DNA of 64,000 bases from Paenibacillus alba (GTDB lineage Bacteria; Bacillota; Bacilli; Paenibacillales; NBRC-103111): NCBI RefSeq assembly GCF_013204855.1, contig NZ_JABMKZ010000003.1, positions 661,118 to 725,117 of the forward strand, given 5' to 3'. The position numbers and the translations under genes are program-made. Below, piece after piece: positions 43,032-52,048 of this stretch (position 1 is the stretch's first letter; each line of letters begins with the position of its first letter). The notes beneath the pieces were generated by a model that did no database searches, had not been told where the DNA came from, and saw nothing but the letters and a program-made list of their open reading frames with translations.

Positions 43032-43952
43032 TTGGGGCAAGAATATGAGTACGATGATGAGTATTTGGAGCTTTTTGACTCCTGGATGAAGGACCAAGGA
43101 TTCACCAAACGAACGCAACGAGCTTATCTCGGTGATGTGCGGTTATTTTTGGGTTCAGTAGAGAAATCATTGGCGAGCATGGAAGCTTTGGATGTTATGC
43201 GGTTTTTGACGAAAATGCGCCAAGGCGGCGCGGGGGATTCTGCGAGGAATCGCTATTTGTCATCGATTCGGACATTTTTCTCAGCGTTGATCGAGCTTCA
43301 AATTGTGCAGCATAATCCTTCTCTGAATGTGAAGAAATCCAAGGTTGAGAAAAATCAATTGCCAACCTTTCTGAGTGAGCAATTATTGGCTATATTTTTG
43401 CAATCGATTGAAGGGAAGTATCAGATTCGGAATGTCGCCATGTTCCTTTTGATGAGCTACGCGGGTTTACGGGTCAGTGAATTACACCGTCTGAATATCG
43501 CAGATTTCAATCGTTCAACAAACACCTTGCAAGTATTCGGCAAAGGACGGAAGTGGCGAGTCATCCCGCTCCCTAACGAGCTGGTGAAGGTATTGAACAG
43601 AGCACTTTCTGAACGGATCGACTCAAGGAGTGGGGCAGAACAGCCATTTTTTGTTTCCCAATTCGGCCGGCGTATTAGTATTCGAATGATTCAGACGATC
43701 GCGGAGAAATATTTCGAGGAGCTGAAGAAGCAATACGTTGAGCTCCAAGGCAAGTCAGTCTCGAGTCATAAGCTTCGTCATACCTTTGCTACCATGCAGG
43801 TTCTGGCGGGAACCGATATCCGCACGTTGCAAGAGCTGCTTGGTCATGCAAGCATTCAAACCACGCAAATATATACGCATGTCGGAGATAAGCAAAAGCA
43901 GGAGGCGATGAATCGGGTTTCTGCGTTTATTCCTGTTGGGATGGGGATTTAA
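43032..43952 (+). CDS. Xer-like tyrosine recombinase/integrase
   Basis: Site-specific DNA recombinase of 306 residues, XerC/XerD size. It has an N-terminal SAM-like core-binding domain (about 8-95) and a catalytic domain with R147 (AGLRVSEL), K172 (GKGRKW), H246 and R249 (HKLRHTFAT), H272 (LGHASIQTT) and nucleophile Y281. TTG 43032 follows GGAGTGA. It sits 49 bp upstream of dif-like site II and about 650 bp from site III, which makes these sites its plausible substrates. This is not the codV/xerD context of Bacillus, so an accessory role is likely. Confidence 0.9.
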   Translation: MGQEYEYDDEYLELFDSWMKDQGFTKRTQRAYLGDVRLFLGSVEKSLASMEALDVMRFLTKMRQGGAGDSARNRYLSSIRTFFSALIELQIVQHNPSLNVKKSKVEKNQLPTFLSEQLLAIFLQSIEGKYQIRNVAMFLLMSYAGLRVSELHRLNIADFNRSTNTLQVFGKGRKWRVIPLPNELVKVLNRALSERIDSRSGAEQPFFVSQFGRRISIRMIQTIAEKYFEELKKQYVELQGKSVSSHKLRHTFATMQVLAGTDIRTLQELLGHASIQTTQIYTHVGDKQKQEAMNRVSAFIPVGMGI

Positions 43953-44001
43953 TTTGGGATGCTGCATGGTGTGGACTGGAGTTTGAAAAGGGGAGTTATT
44001 T

Positions 44002-44029
44002 TGTTTACATAATAAATAATATGTTAACA
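44002..44029. repeat. Xer/dif-like palindrome, site II
   Basis: 28 bp with arms TGTTTACATAA and ATATGTTAACA around TAAATA, same orientation as site I; flanked by TT and A, extending the symmetry. It lies 49 bp after the recombinase gene. Confidence 0.65.
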
Positions 44030-44302
44030 AGTATCATGCTTTGGATATTGCTGCTGCCCCTCCTAATAAATCATTGAAGCGCTGCTTTGTGCTCTACACG
44101 ATGGAAGAAATTGTGAGTAGGTTATATTGTCCAGAGCCTAAGGTTAAAGGGCGAGTGGAAGTTGTCATAGCGAGCCCACAAAGTGAAAGTTTAGTGAGCT
44201 TTAAACAATTAGTTCTAAAACAAACAGCGGAACCTTCAGATCCATGAAAATGGAGTGGGGGGTTCTTTTGTTTGTCTAGGTATCTCGTTTTTGGAGTGAG
44301 AG

Positions 44303-44478
44303 GGAACTCAGATACGTTAAAACGTGAAAATAAAGGTGAATGACGATGAAAAGGAACTGAGGTCCGCTATTTATTCAAAAAGTCACATTTTTGTGGGAAA
44401 GGTGGAGGTATAAGACCCTATAGTTCCGCTTGGGCTTGAAAACCAGCCATTTATGTGAGAATAACGCCCTGTAGTTCC
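44303..44478. repeat. Cluster of short interspersed repeats (GGAACT...CGTTAT type)
   Basis: Four related ~18-bp units: two forward copies beginning GGAACT at 44303 and 44353, and two inverted copies ending AGTTCC at 44410-44427 (ATAAGACCCTATAGTTCC) and 44461-44478 (ATAACGCCCTGTAGTTCC). They can pair into hairpins. The cluster lies between dif-like sites II and III. No convincing gene is seen in the 844-bp gap 43953-44796. Confidence 0.6.
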
Positions 44479-44607
44479 GTTTCGATCATAAATGAGTTCT
44501 TTTCTGGCTGAAGCTGAGAGGAGGAGGCGCGCACCGTATGAAAATGAAGAGTTAGACTAAATTTAGGAGTGTAGATGAATCGTAAAGAATACCTAGCCCA
44601 ATATTTT

Positions 44608-44635
44608 TGTTTACATAACATATAATATGTTAACA
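44608..44635. repeat. Xer/dif-like palindrome, site III
   Basis: 28 bp with arms TGTTTACATAA and ATATGTTAACA around CATATA, same orientation as sites I and II. Outside the arms TTT and AAAT extend the similarity with site II. Confidence 0.65.
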
Positions 44636-44796
44636 AATATCCGTGACGACCATTTTACATAGTGTCCATAAGCAAATAGCATTTCAGAACACTTTGTATA
44701 ATGCAAATCGCGAATAGAGTTATATAATATAACATATAAAGTAATTATTAATGACAACTACATAACGCGAGCGTTGGTAATATGAGGAGGGGTACC

Positions 44797-45609
44797 ATGA
44801 GTTCAGATCTTTCCCAGCAGAAAGTGGAAATCTCGGTAGATGGCGTCTCCATGATCTTCGGCAAGAAAGGGAAGCAGGTAACTGTGCTTCAGGACATCTC
44901 CTTCGATGTCTATCAGAATGAATTTGTTTCCCTGCTTGGACCCTCAGGGTGCGGCAAATCGACGCTTCTAAGGCTGATGGCCGATCTGTTGCAACCATCC
45001 AGCGGGCAAATCATCATCCAGAAGGAGCATCCGCGAGAAGTGCGCCTGCGTCGAAAGTTCGGAATTGTCTTTCAGAATCCAACCCTGTTCGAATGGCGAA
45101 CAGTGCGGGAAAACATCGAACTGCCCTTAGAGGTAATGGGCCAAGATCGTTCAGTGTACAGGACGGTGGTTGACCAATTACTTGAAACAGTCGGATTAAT
45201 GAAATTCAAGGATTATTACCCGTGGCAATTAAGTGGAGGCATGCAGCAAAGAGTGGCAATTGCCAGGGCGCTATCTTTGGACCCGCCTATCTTATTTATG
45301 GATGAACCGTTCTCGGCGTTAGATGAGTTTACGAAAGAAAAGCTGCAATACGAGCTGCTTGAAATTAAAAGGAAAACGAATAAAACAATCGTTTTTGTTA
45401 CTCACAGTATCCCGGAAGCTGTGTTCTTATCCAATCGGATATTGGTATTATCGGCTCATCCCGGCCGCATTCACTCGATTCATCCTGTCGAACTTGGCGA
45501 AGAACGTTCTCTGCAAATGCGGGAATCTGCAAGCTTTCATGCTATGACAGCCTCCATTCGAAATTGCTTCTATGAGGAGAGTGGCGCCAATGAAAATCAA
45601 ATTGGCTAA
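44797..45609 (+). CDS. ABC transporter ATP-binding protein, SsuB/TauB type
   Basis: ATPase of an importer, 270 residues. Walker A GPSGCGKST (48-56), Q-loop FQNPTLFEWRT, signature LSGGMQQRVAIARAL, Walker B ILFMDEPFSALDEF and H-loop VTHSIPEA are all intact. It belongs to the nitrate/sulfonate/taurine/pyrimidine-precursor importer group. ATG 44797 follows GAGGAGG. It overlaps the first permease gene by 20 bp. As the first gene of the pyrimidine degradation cluster it probably powers uptake of a pyrimidine base or derivative, an inference from context. Confidence 0.92.
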   Translation: MSSDLSQQKVEISVDGVSMIFGKKGKQVTVLQDISFDVYQNEFVSLLGPSGCGKSTLLRLMADLLQPSSGQIIIQKEHPREVRLRRKFGIVFQNPTLFEWRTVRENIELPLEVMGQDRSVYRTVVDQLLETVGLMKFKDYYPWQLSGGMQQRVAIARALSLDPPILFMDEPFSALDEFTKEKLQYELLEIKRKTNKTIVFVTHSIPEAVFLSNRILVLSAHPGRIHSIHPVELGEERSLQMRESASFHAMTASIRNCFYEESGANENQIG

Positions 45610-46405
45610 ACCTGCACCTCAAGGCGCGGTTGTTGCGGTGTGGGTAGCGTTACTGCTGCTCCTCTGGGAATTTATTGCTTGGCTGCTTCATTCCGTTATG
45701 CTGGTTAAACTGCCGGATTCGAAGCTTCCTTATTTGCATAAAGTCATCATCTCCTTACAAGACAATCTGCCAGTTTTAATCAAGCAAGGATTATTAACAT
45801 TTGGAAATGCGAGCATCGGCTTCCTGATTGGGTCAGCTATTGGAATTAGCTTGGCAATAATCATGAGCCTCTCGAACACAATTGAATTAACATTGACGCC
45901 GTATATGGTTGCTTCTCAAATGATCCCGATCATCGGTCTTGCGCCGATTTTGTACGGCATTCTTCATGATCCTGATTTATCTCGAATAATGATGGCAGGA
46001 TATGTGACATTCTTTCCGGTTGCGATCCATATGCTTCGGGGACTGCATAGTGTCCAACCGGAACAAATCGCGCTTATGCGTTCATTGGCTGCTACAACTT
46101 GGCACAGCTACGTGAAGCTTAAATTGCCCTCCGCGATGCCGGGGCTATTTGCAGGACTCAAAATCTCAGCACCGCTCGCAATTACAGCTTCTATTATTGT
46201 TGAGCTAATGGGAGCACCGAATGGAATTGGCGTACTTATGATTAGCTCACTTTATTATGGAGCAGCTCAGGTGTACATGTTCTGGAGTACGGTCCTTGTA
46301 TCCATAGCGATCGGTCTTGTTTCGTTCTACCTGCTTGTTCTTCTGGAGCGGTGGCTTACACCTTGGCAGCCTGAATTTAGAGAAAGCGGGAGTGGAGGAA
46401 CATGA
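45590..46405 (+). CDS. ABC transporter permease 1 (SsuC/ThiX-like)
   Basis: A 271-residue membrane protein of the BPD_transp_1 superfamily with about six helices. The EAA-type cytoplasmic loop reads MRSLAATTWHSYVKLKLPSAMPG. ATG 45590 follows GAGGAG and lies inside the end of the ATPase gene. It ends with an ATGA overlap onto the second permease. Two different permeases suggest a heterodimeric channel. Confidence 0.92.
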   Translation: MKIKLAKPAPQGAVVAVWVALLLLLWEFIAWLLHSVMLVKLPDSKLPYLHKVIISLQDNLPVLIKQGLLTFGNASIGFLIGSAIGISLAIIMSLSNTIELTLTPYMVASQMIPIIGLAPILYGILHDPDLSRIMMAGYVTFFPVAIHMLRGLHSVQPEQIALMRSLAATTWHSYVKLKLPSAMPGLFAGLKISAPLAITASIIVELMGAPNGIGVLMISSLYYGAAQVYMFWSTVLVSIAIGLVSFYLLVLLERWLTPWQPEFRESGSGGT

Positions 46406-47274
46406 AGGAAGTTTTGCTTAAAAAGGACCAATCCCCCTTGTCTTCTCATTCAAACGATGAATCAGCATCTTTCGGGACACTTAGCAACGGCGGAGTTATC
46501 CGCTCAACCACACTTTTCAAGCAAATCTCCAAGAGTTTTCCTTATTTATTCGGTTTATTTTTTATTCTCGCTTGGCAATTCAAAGGGTTCCATTACTTGT
46601 TTCGCTTGGAAAGGTATCAATTGCCGATTCCTTCGGACATCGTTAGGTCCATAAGCGATAATGGTGAAATTTTGCTTATTTACACGTTGTATACAGGAAT
46701 CGAAATCGTTGGGGGATTTCTCATTGGCTCGTTGTTAGGCTGGCTTGCTGCGGTCGCGGCTTCCTATCGGCCTCAAGCTGGAGCGGGGGGGATTACGATC
46801 TTGGCTTCCATGAATGCAATTCCAATCGTTGCACTTGCTCCTATCATGAACAATTGGTTGGGAGATGGAGTTGCCTCCAGAATAGGTATCGTGTCAGTGA
46901 TGACAATGGCTACAATGGCTGTCAGTACATACAAAGGGCTGCAATCCATCGAGTCGACATATCTGGAGTTAATGACTTCCTATGCGGCCAGCAGAGGGCA
47001 GCTATTTCTTAAATTGCGCTTGCCGAAAGCATTGCCCGCTATTTTCTCTGCCCTAAAGATTAACATGTCAACGAGCATAATTGGCGCCATTGTAGGGGAG
47101 TTTTTTATTGCTTCACGCGGCTTAGGCTACTTGCTATCGGACCAAATTCGCCTCGCGAACATGCCCTTAGCATGGGCTTGCATCGTCATAACGGCAATAG
47201 CAGGTATTTTTTTATACACGATCATTCAACTCCTGGAACGAACTTGTATACCTTGGTCAGTCACAAGACGCTGA
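46402..47274 (+). CDS. ABC transporter permease 2 (SsuC/ThiX-like)
   Basis: A 290-residue partner of permease 1. A charged N-terminal extension of about 40 residues precedes six membrane helices. The EAA-type loop reads MTSYAASRGQLFLKLRLPKALP. Translation is coupled to permease 1 by the ATGA overlap. Confidence 0.92.
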   Translation: MKEVLLKKDQSPLSSHSNDESASFGTLSNGGVIRSTTLFKQISKSFPYLFGLFFILAWQFKGFHYLFRLERYQLPIPSDIVRSISDNGEILLIYTLYTGIEIVGGFLIGSLLGWLAAVAASYRPQAGAGGITILASMNAIPIVALAPIMNNWLGDGVASRIGIVSVMTMATMAVSTYKGLQSIESTYLELMTSYAASRGQLFLKLRLPKALPAIFSALKINMSTSIIGAIVGEFFIASRGLGYLLSDQIRLANMPLAWACIVITAIAGIFLYTIIQLLERTCIPWSVTRR

Positions 47275-47356
47275 TTTAAATTGATATTTAACACAGCATC
47301 AAGGGATGTCTCCATCTATATACACATAGAAATAAAATAGGAGAGGATTGGTACGT

Positions 47357-48424
47357 TTGAAAAAGAGAATACCGACTGTCGGAGTAGCTGTGCTTTTAAG
47401 TATCGTGGTCAGTTTAGTTAGTGCTTGCGCTTCTGAAAAGTCAGTTTCAATGTCGCCCGACCCTTCACCCGCAGCCAGTACATCAAGTGCAACCAAGAAT
47501 GAACCGCTCAAAAAACTGAAGATTCAGCTGAAATGGGTGCCGCAGGCTCAATTTGCGGGGATTTATGCAGCTAAGGAGAAGGGATTTTACAAGGATGAAG
47601 GGATAGATGTCGACATTGTGCCCGGTGGACCGGATGTGATTATCGAGCAGCAGGTCGTCAACGGTGCAGTGGATCTAGGCGTGTCCAGCTTCGATTCCTT
47701 GCTGGTGAATCGTGACAATGGTTTACCTCTTGTATCGGTCGCACAAGTAACGCAGAAAAGTTCCTATCGCTTGCTGTCCAAGAAATCAACAGGTATTGAT
47801 ACGCCAGCCAAGATGAAGGACAAAAAGATCGGGACATGGATGGGAAGCCAGCAGTTTCAAGTATTAGCTTTCATGGAGAAAAACGGGCTTGATCCAAAGA
47901 AAGATATTCAATTGGTCAAGCAAGGCTTTACCATGGATCAGTTTTTTGGCGATCAACTGGATGTGGCGACGGCAACCATTTATAACGAATATTATGTCGT
48001 GCTTGAAAGCGGCGTAAAAGAAGAGGACCTCAACGTATTTAATTTCGACGATGCGGGCGTTGCGATGCTGGAAGATACGTTGATTGCGAAGAAAGATTGG
48101 GTCGACAAGAACCACGACCTCGCGGTGAAAGCGGTAAGAGCAACGATGAAGGGCTGGATCTATGCCATTGAGCATCAAGATGAAGTTGTTGATATCGTCA
48201 TGAAGAGCGTAACCGCTGGAAGTACTACGAAGCAGCATCAAACGACCATGCTGAAGGAGATGGCTAAGCTTGTGAAGCCAGAAGGTTTTACTAACGACCA
48301 AGTGGGATCATTCGTCGATGAATCGGTGAAAAGAACGGCAGATATCGCGCTGCAATATGGCTTGATCAAGAAACCGGCTGATCTTAAGGCAGCGCTGGAT
48401 ACAACGATTTTGGCCGCGAAGTAA
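47357..48424 (+). CDS. NMT1/THI5-like substrate-binding lipoprotein
   Basis: Extracellular binding protein of 355 residues. The signal peptide ends in the lipobox VSAC (acylated C24). The mature part has the hallmark KKLKIQLKWVPQAQFAGIYA and GFYKDEGIDVDIVPGG of the NMT1/SsuA-like family, which includes binders of formylaminopyrimidine and riboflavin. Position ahead of pyrimidine catabolic genes suggests a pyrimidine ligand. TTG 47357 follows GGAGAGGA by 9 bp; an upstream TTG at 47348 abuts that site and is less likely. Confidence 0.9.
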   Translation: MKKRIPTVGVAVLLSIVVSLVSACASEKSVSMSPDPSPAASTSSATKNEPLKKLKIQLKWVPQAQFAGIYAAKEKGFYKDEGIDVDIVPGGPDVIIEQQVVNGAVDLGVSSFDSLLVNRDNGLPLVSVAQVTQKSSYRLLSKKSTGIDTPAKMKDKKIGTWMGSQQFQVLAFMEKNGLDPKKDIQLVKQGFTMDQFFGDQLDVATATIYNEYYVVLESGVKEEDLNVFNFDDAGVAMLEDTLIAKKDWVDKNHDLAVKAVRATMKGWIYAIEHQDEVVDIVMKSVTAGSTTKQHQTTMLKEMAKLVKPEGFTNDQVGSFVDESVKRTADIALQYGLIKKPADLKAALDTTILAAK

Positions 48425-48500
48425 AGTGTTAAAGAAAGGCGGATCGTGGGTAACGAATAACTGCGGTCCTGCTTTTCAGCATCTGAGGAGGGAAGCTGCA

Positions 48501-49874
48501 ATGCCTGAGAAGGATACCGGTGAAATGGCGTCAAGGGAGCAACTGCTCGAGAAGGATCGCAAATATGTTTGGCATCATATGACGGCGCACAATGAGAATC
48601 CCATGATCATTGCCTCCGGAGAAGGCAGTTGGGTGCAGGATGTGGATGGAAATCGTTATTTGGATGGGATGTCCGGCTTATGGTGCGTGAATGTGGGGCA
48701 TGGACGACAAGAAATTGCGGATGCTGCCGCTGAACAAATGATGAAAATTGCCTATACCACACTCGTTCAATCGCATATTCCAGCAATTGAGCTAGCGGCC
48801 AAATTAAATGAATGGTTGGATGGCGAATATCGAATCTTCTTTTCGAATTCGGGGTCGGATGCCAATGAAGTCGCTTTCAAAATTGCCAGGCAATATCATC
48901 ATCAAAACGGCAAGCCGACGAAGCATAAGTTCATATCCCGGCATCGTGCTTATCATGGGAATTCGATGGGAGCCTTAGGCGCTACGGGGCAAGCACAGCG
49001 CAAGCTCAAGTACGAACCGTTAGGCGTAGGATTTCAGCATGTGCCGCCGCCGTATTGTTATCGCTGTCCATTTGGCCAAACCAAAGCAACCTGCAGCTTG
49101 CAATGCGCCAAAGCAATCGAGGATGCGATTGTATGGGAGGGAGCGGATTCGGTTGCCGGGGTTATTATGGAGCCTGTCATCACGGGAGGCGGGGTGCTTG
49201 TTCCACCGGACGAGTATTTGCCGGCGATTCGCAGCATATGTGATAAGTATAATGTTCTGCTCATCGTAGATGAGGTGATTTGCGGATTCGGCCGATCTGG
49301 CGAGAAATTCGGCCATCTGAATTACGGAGTGAGACCAGATATTGTGACCATGGCCAAGGGAATGACAAGCGCATATTCGCCACTTTCGGCAACTGCTGTT
49401 TCAGCTGAGTTGTACGAAACGTTCAAAGCTCATGAGACAACGAGCCACTTTCGGCATATTAACACCTTCGGCGGCAATCCGGTTTCCTGTGTGGTGGCTT
49501 TGAAAAACATCGAGATTTTGGAAAAAGAAAATTTGGTTGCACGCTCTGCCTTCATCGGGAACATGTTTCAAGAGCGATTGCAGCCGCTGCTAGAACACCC
49601 GAATGTGGGAGAAATACGGCGATTTGGATCTGCCTTGGGGATCGAGCTCGTCGAAGATCAAGCTTCGAAAATTCCAGCCACAGCTGAACGTGTAATGTCA
49701 TTTATCGCAAGCTGCAAGCAGAAAGGACTCCTGATAGGCAAAAACGGAGATACGGTTCCTGGCTTTGCAAACATTCTTACGCTAAGTCCGCCGTTATCTT
49801 CAACCGACGAAGATATAGCTTTTATCATTGATACCTTACTTGCCGTGTTTGATATCAATCAAGAGAAAGGATGA
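48501..49874 (+). CDS. Class III aminotransferase, beta-alanine/omega-amino acid:pyruvate type
   Basis: PLP-dependent omega-transaminase of 457 residues. The PLP lysine is K286 in TMAKGMTSAY, and the aspartate pairing with the pyridine ring is in IVDEVICGFGRSG. In this cluster it would convert beta-alanine (from uracil) or beta-aminoisobutyrate (from thymine) to the semialdehyde, which the mmsA-type enzyme then oxidises. ATG 48501 follows GAGGAGGGAAGC; upstream in-frame codons have no ribosome site. A cysteine-rich insert (YCYRCPFGQTKATCSLQC) is visible near 180. Confidence 0.9.
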   Translation: MPEKDTGEMASREQLLEKDRKYVWHHMTAHNENPMIIASGEGSWVQDVDGNRYLDGMSGLWCVNVGHGRQEIADAAAEQMMKIAYTTLVQSHIPAIELAAKLNEWLDGEYRIFFSNSGSDANEVAFKIARQYHHQNGKPTKHKFISRHRAYHGNSMGALGATGQAQRKLKYEPLGVGFQHVPPPYCYRCPFGQTKATCSLQCAKAIEDAIVWEGADSVAGVIMEPVITGGGVLVPPDEYLPAIRSICDKYNVLLIVDEVICGFGRSGEKFGHLNYGVRPDIVTMAKGMTSAYSPLSATAVSAELYETFKAHETTSHFRHINTFGGNPVSCVVALKNIEILEKENLVARSAFIGNMFQERLQPLLEHPNVGEIRRFGSALGIELVEDQASKIPATAERVMSFIASCKQKGLLIGKNGDTVPGFANILTLSPPLSSTDEDIAFIIDTLLAVFDINQEKG

Positions 49875-49880
49875 AGCGTC

Positions 49881-51152
49881 TTGCCGACTTTACCTCACAC
49901 ACAAATTAACGCGGAACGATTGCATACACGCATTCAGGAACTTGCGCAGATCGGTAGAATCGGGGAAACAGGCGTATGCAGGCTTGCGCTGTCCAAGGAG
50001 GATCGTGAAGGCGTTGAGCTTGTAAAAGAGTGGATGGAAGAGGCGGGAATGGAAGCGTTCATCGATCCCTTCGCTAACCTTGTAGGCGTAAAGCGAGGGA
50101 GTCAACCGGATGCTCCCGTCTTAATGTTAGGGTCTCATATTGATTCACAGCCTTATGGCGGCCGATACGATGGTGCAATTGGCGTGCTTGGAGCTATTGA
50201 GGTCGTTCAAAGTTTATCAGAGCAAGGTTTTTCTCATGCGGGTGATATTGAGGTTGTTGCTTTCTGCGATGAAGAAGGATGCCGGTTCAACAAAGGATTG
50301 TTTGGTGTACGGGGAATGACAGGGAAGCTGGAAGCCGATGAACTGGACCGGGCGGACAAAAATGGCCTTACACGCCGGGAAGCCTTGATTCAGTTTGGAT
50401 GCGATCCAGCTGGCTTTGAGGGCTACTCGTTTCAAGAAGGCCGTATCGGCGCGTTTCTGGAGCTGCACATCGAACAAGGACCCGTCCTTGAATCGCTGGA
50501 TGAGCCTATCGGCATTGTCACTGGCATCTCAGGCCCTTTATGGCTCACGGTTGAATTGACTGGCTTCGCGGGCCATGCAGGCTCGGTTCCCATGTCCATG
50601 CGGCATGACGCGCTTCTAGGCTGCGCCAAAATTATCGTGGCGCTGAATGAACTCGTGCAGCGGAATCCAGGTGCACCCACCGTAGGGACGGTTGGCTCGC
50701 TTGCCGTGTTTCCGGACTCCCGCAATATCATTCCGGAGAAAGTTAGTTTCACTATTGACTTGCGTGACATTGATTTGATGCGAAGAAACGAGCTTGAAGC
50801 TGAGCTGTTAAGCGTGATCGAGAACGTATCCCTGGAGCACGGTCTGACTTATACCATTCGTGAGGATACCAACAGTGAACCCCGCTACTGTGCAGAGTGG
50901 ATTAAAGAAACTTTGCGAAAAGAAGCCAAGGAGATGGGGGTAACGCCTCCGGAGCTGATGAGTGGACCTTTTCATGATTCACTAACGATGTCCTACGTAT
51001 GTGATTATGGGATGATTTTCGTACGATGTCTGGAGGGCATTAGCCATAATCCCAAAGAGTATGCAAGTCCTAATGACATCACACTGGGGACGGAACTTTT
51101 ATACCGGGCAGCTAGGCGAATCGCCGCGCCAGAAGGAGGCTTTCCGCTATGA
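49881..51152 (+). CDS. M20 family N-carbamoyl amide hydrolase (allantoate/beta-ureidopropionase type)
   Basis: Binuclear zinc amidohydrolase of the AllC/HyuC group, 423 residues. Metal ligands are visible as H86 (GSHIDSQ), D97 (GGRYDGAIG) and E131-E132 (CDEEG). Members hydrolyse N-carbamoyl-beta-alanine, N-carbamoyl-L-amino acids or allantoate to the amine, CO2 and ammonia. The next gene encodes an unrelated enzyme with the same predicted reaction. TTG start at 49881 with AAAGGATG upstream. Its end overlaps the next gene by ATGA. Confidence 0.88.
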   Translation: MPTLPHTQINAERLHTRIQELAQIGRIGETGVCRLALSKEDREGVELVKEWMEEAGMEAFIDPFANLVGVKRGSQPDAPVLMLGSHIDSQPYGGRYDGAIGVLGAIEVVQSLSEQGFSHAGDIEVVAFCDEEGCRFNKGLFGVRGMTGKLEADELDRADKNGLTRREALIQFGCDPAGFEGYSFQEGRIGAFLELHIEQGPVLESLDEPIGIVTGISGPLWLTVELTGFAGHAGSVPMSMRHDALLGCAKIIVALNELVQRNPGAPTVGTVGSLAVFPDSRNIIPEKVSFTIDLRDIDLMRRNELEAELLSVIENVSLEHGLTYTIREDTNSEPRYCAEWIKETLRKEAKEMGVTPPELMSGPFHDSLTMSYVCDYGMIFVRCLEGISHNPKEYASPNDITLGTELLYRAARRIAAPEGGFPL

Positions 51153-52030
51153 GCAAGGTGAAGATCGGTCTCATTCAAGCCTCCAACGATGTACATGGAG
51201 ACGAATCCGTAACTAAGCACAAAGAGCAAGCGATTCAGAAGCATATTACGCTGGTTCGAGAAGCTGCCTCCCAAGGCGCTCAAATCATCTCTTTACAGGA
51301 AATTTTCTATGGTCCTTACTTCTGCTCCGAACAATCAACCAGATGGTATGATGCGGCAGAGGAAATTCCGAATGGGCCAACAACTTTGCTGTTTCAAGCG
51401 GTTGCCAAAGAACTGGGTGTTGTCATCGTGCTGCCGATTTATGAAAGAGAGGGCATTGCAACGTACTACAATACGGCTGCAGTCATTGATGCAGATGGTG
51501 CTTATTTAGGCAAATACCGGAAGCATCATATCCCGCACGTAGCGGCGGGCGGCGGTTCTTGCGGATTCTGGGAGAAGTTTTATTTTAAACCTGGCAATCT
51601 GGGATATCCCGTATTTGATACAGCTTTTGCTAAAGTTGGCGTATACATCTGTTATGATCGTCATTTTCCGGAAGGCGCACGTGCGCTAGGTTTGGGTGGC
51701 GCAGAGATCGTATTTAATCCTTCTGCTACAGTCGCTGGGACTTCCGAATACCTCTGGAAACTAGAACAGCCGGCACATGCCGTAGCGAATGGGTATTATG
51801 TTGGGGCTATTAATCGTGTGGGGACGGAAGCTCCTTGGAATATGGGAGAGTTCTATGGTCAGTCCTATTTGGTCGATCCGCGGGGAACTATTGTGGCAAT
51901 CGGAAGTCGGGATCAAGACGAAGTGGTCATTGGTGAAATGGATAAAGAATTGATCCGTGAAGTACGTCATGTGTGGCAATTTTATCGGGATCGCAGACCA
52001 GAAACGTATGACCAAATCACTAGTCTATAA
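51149..52030 (+). CDS. Beta-ureidopropionase, nitrilase superfamily
   Basis: Carbon-nitrogen hydrolase of 293 residues. The catalytic triad is E51 (LQEIFYG), K125 (YRKHHIPH) and C168 (ICYDRHFPE). It is expected to hydrolyse N-carbamoyl-beta-alanine to beta-alanine, CO2 and NH3. N-carbamoylputrescine amidases look similar, but the neighbours fix the likely substrate. Overlap with the preceding M20 gene implies that both are made together. Confidence 0.9.
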   Translation: MSKVKIGLIQASNDVHGDESVTKHKEQAIQKHITLVREAASQGAQIISLQEIFYGPYFCSEQSTRWYDAAEEIPNGPTTLLFQAVAKELGVVIVLPIYEREGIATYYNTAAVIDADGAYLGKYRKHHIPHVAAGGGSCGFWEKFYFKPGNLGYPVFDTAFAKVGVYICYDRHFPEGARALGLGGAEIVFNPSATVAGTSEYLWKLEQPAHAVANGYYVGAINRVGTEAPWNMGEFYGQSYLVDPRGTIVAIGSRDQDEVVIGEMDKELIREVRHVWQFYRDRRPETYDQITSL

Positions 52031-52048
52031 CTGCGGAGGTGGAGGAAG

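Noticed and set aside
44041..44247. 68-codon frame between dif-like sites II and III
   Set aside because: No ribosome site before its ATG and no domain. The start falls right behind site II, so it may be a decayed fragment at best.
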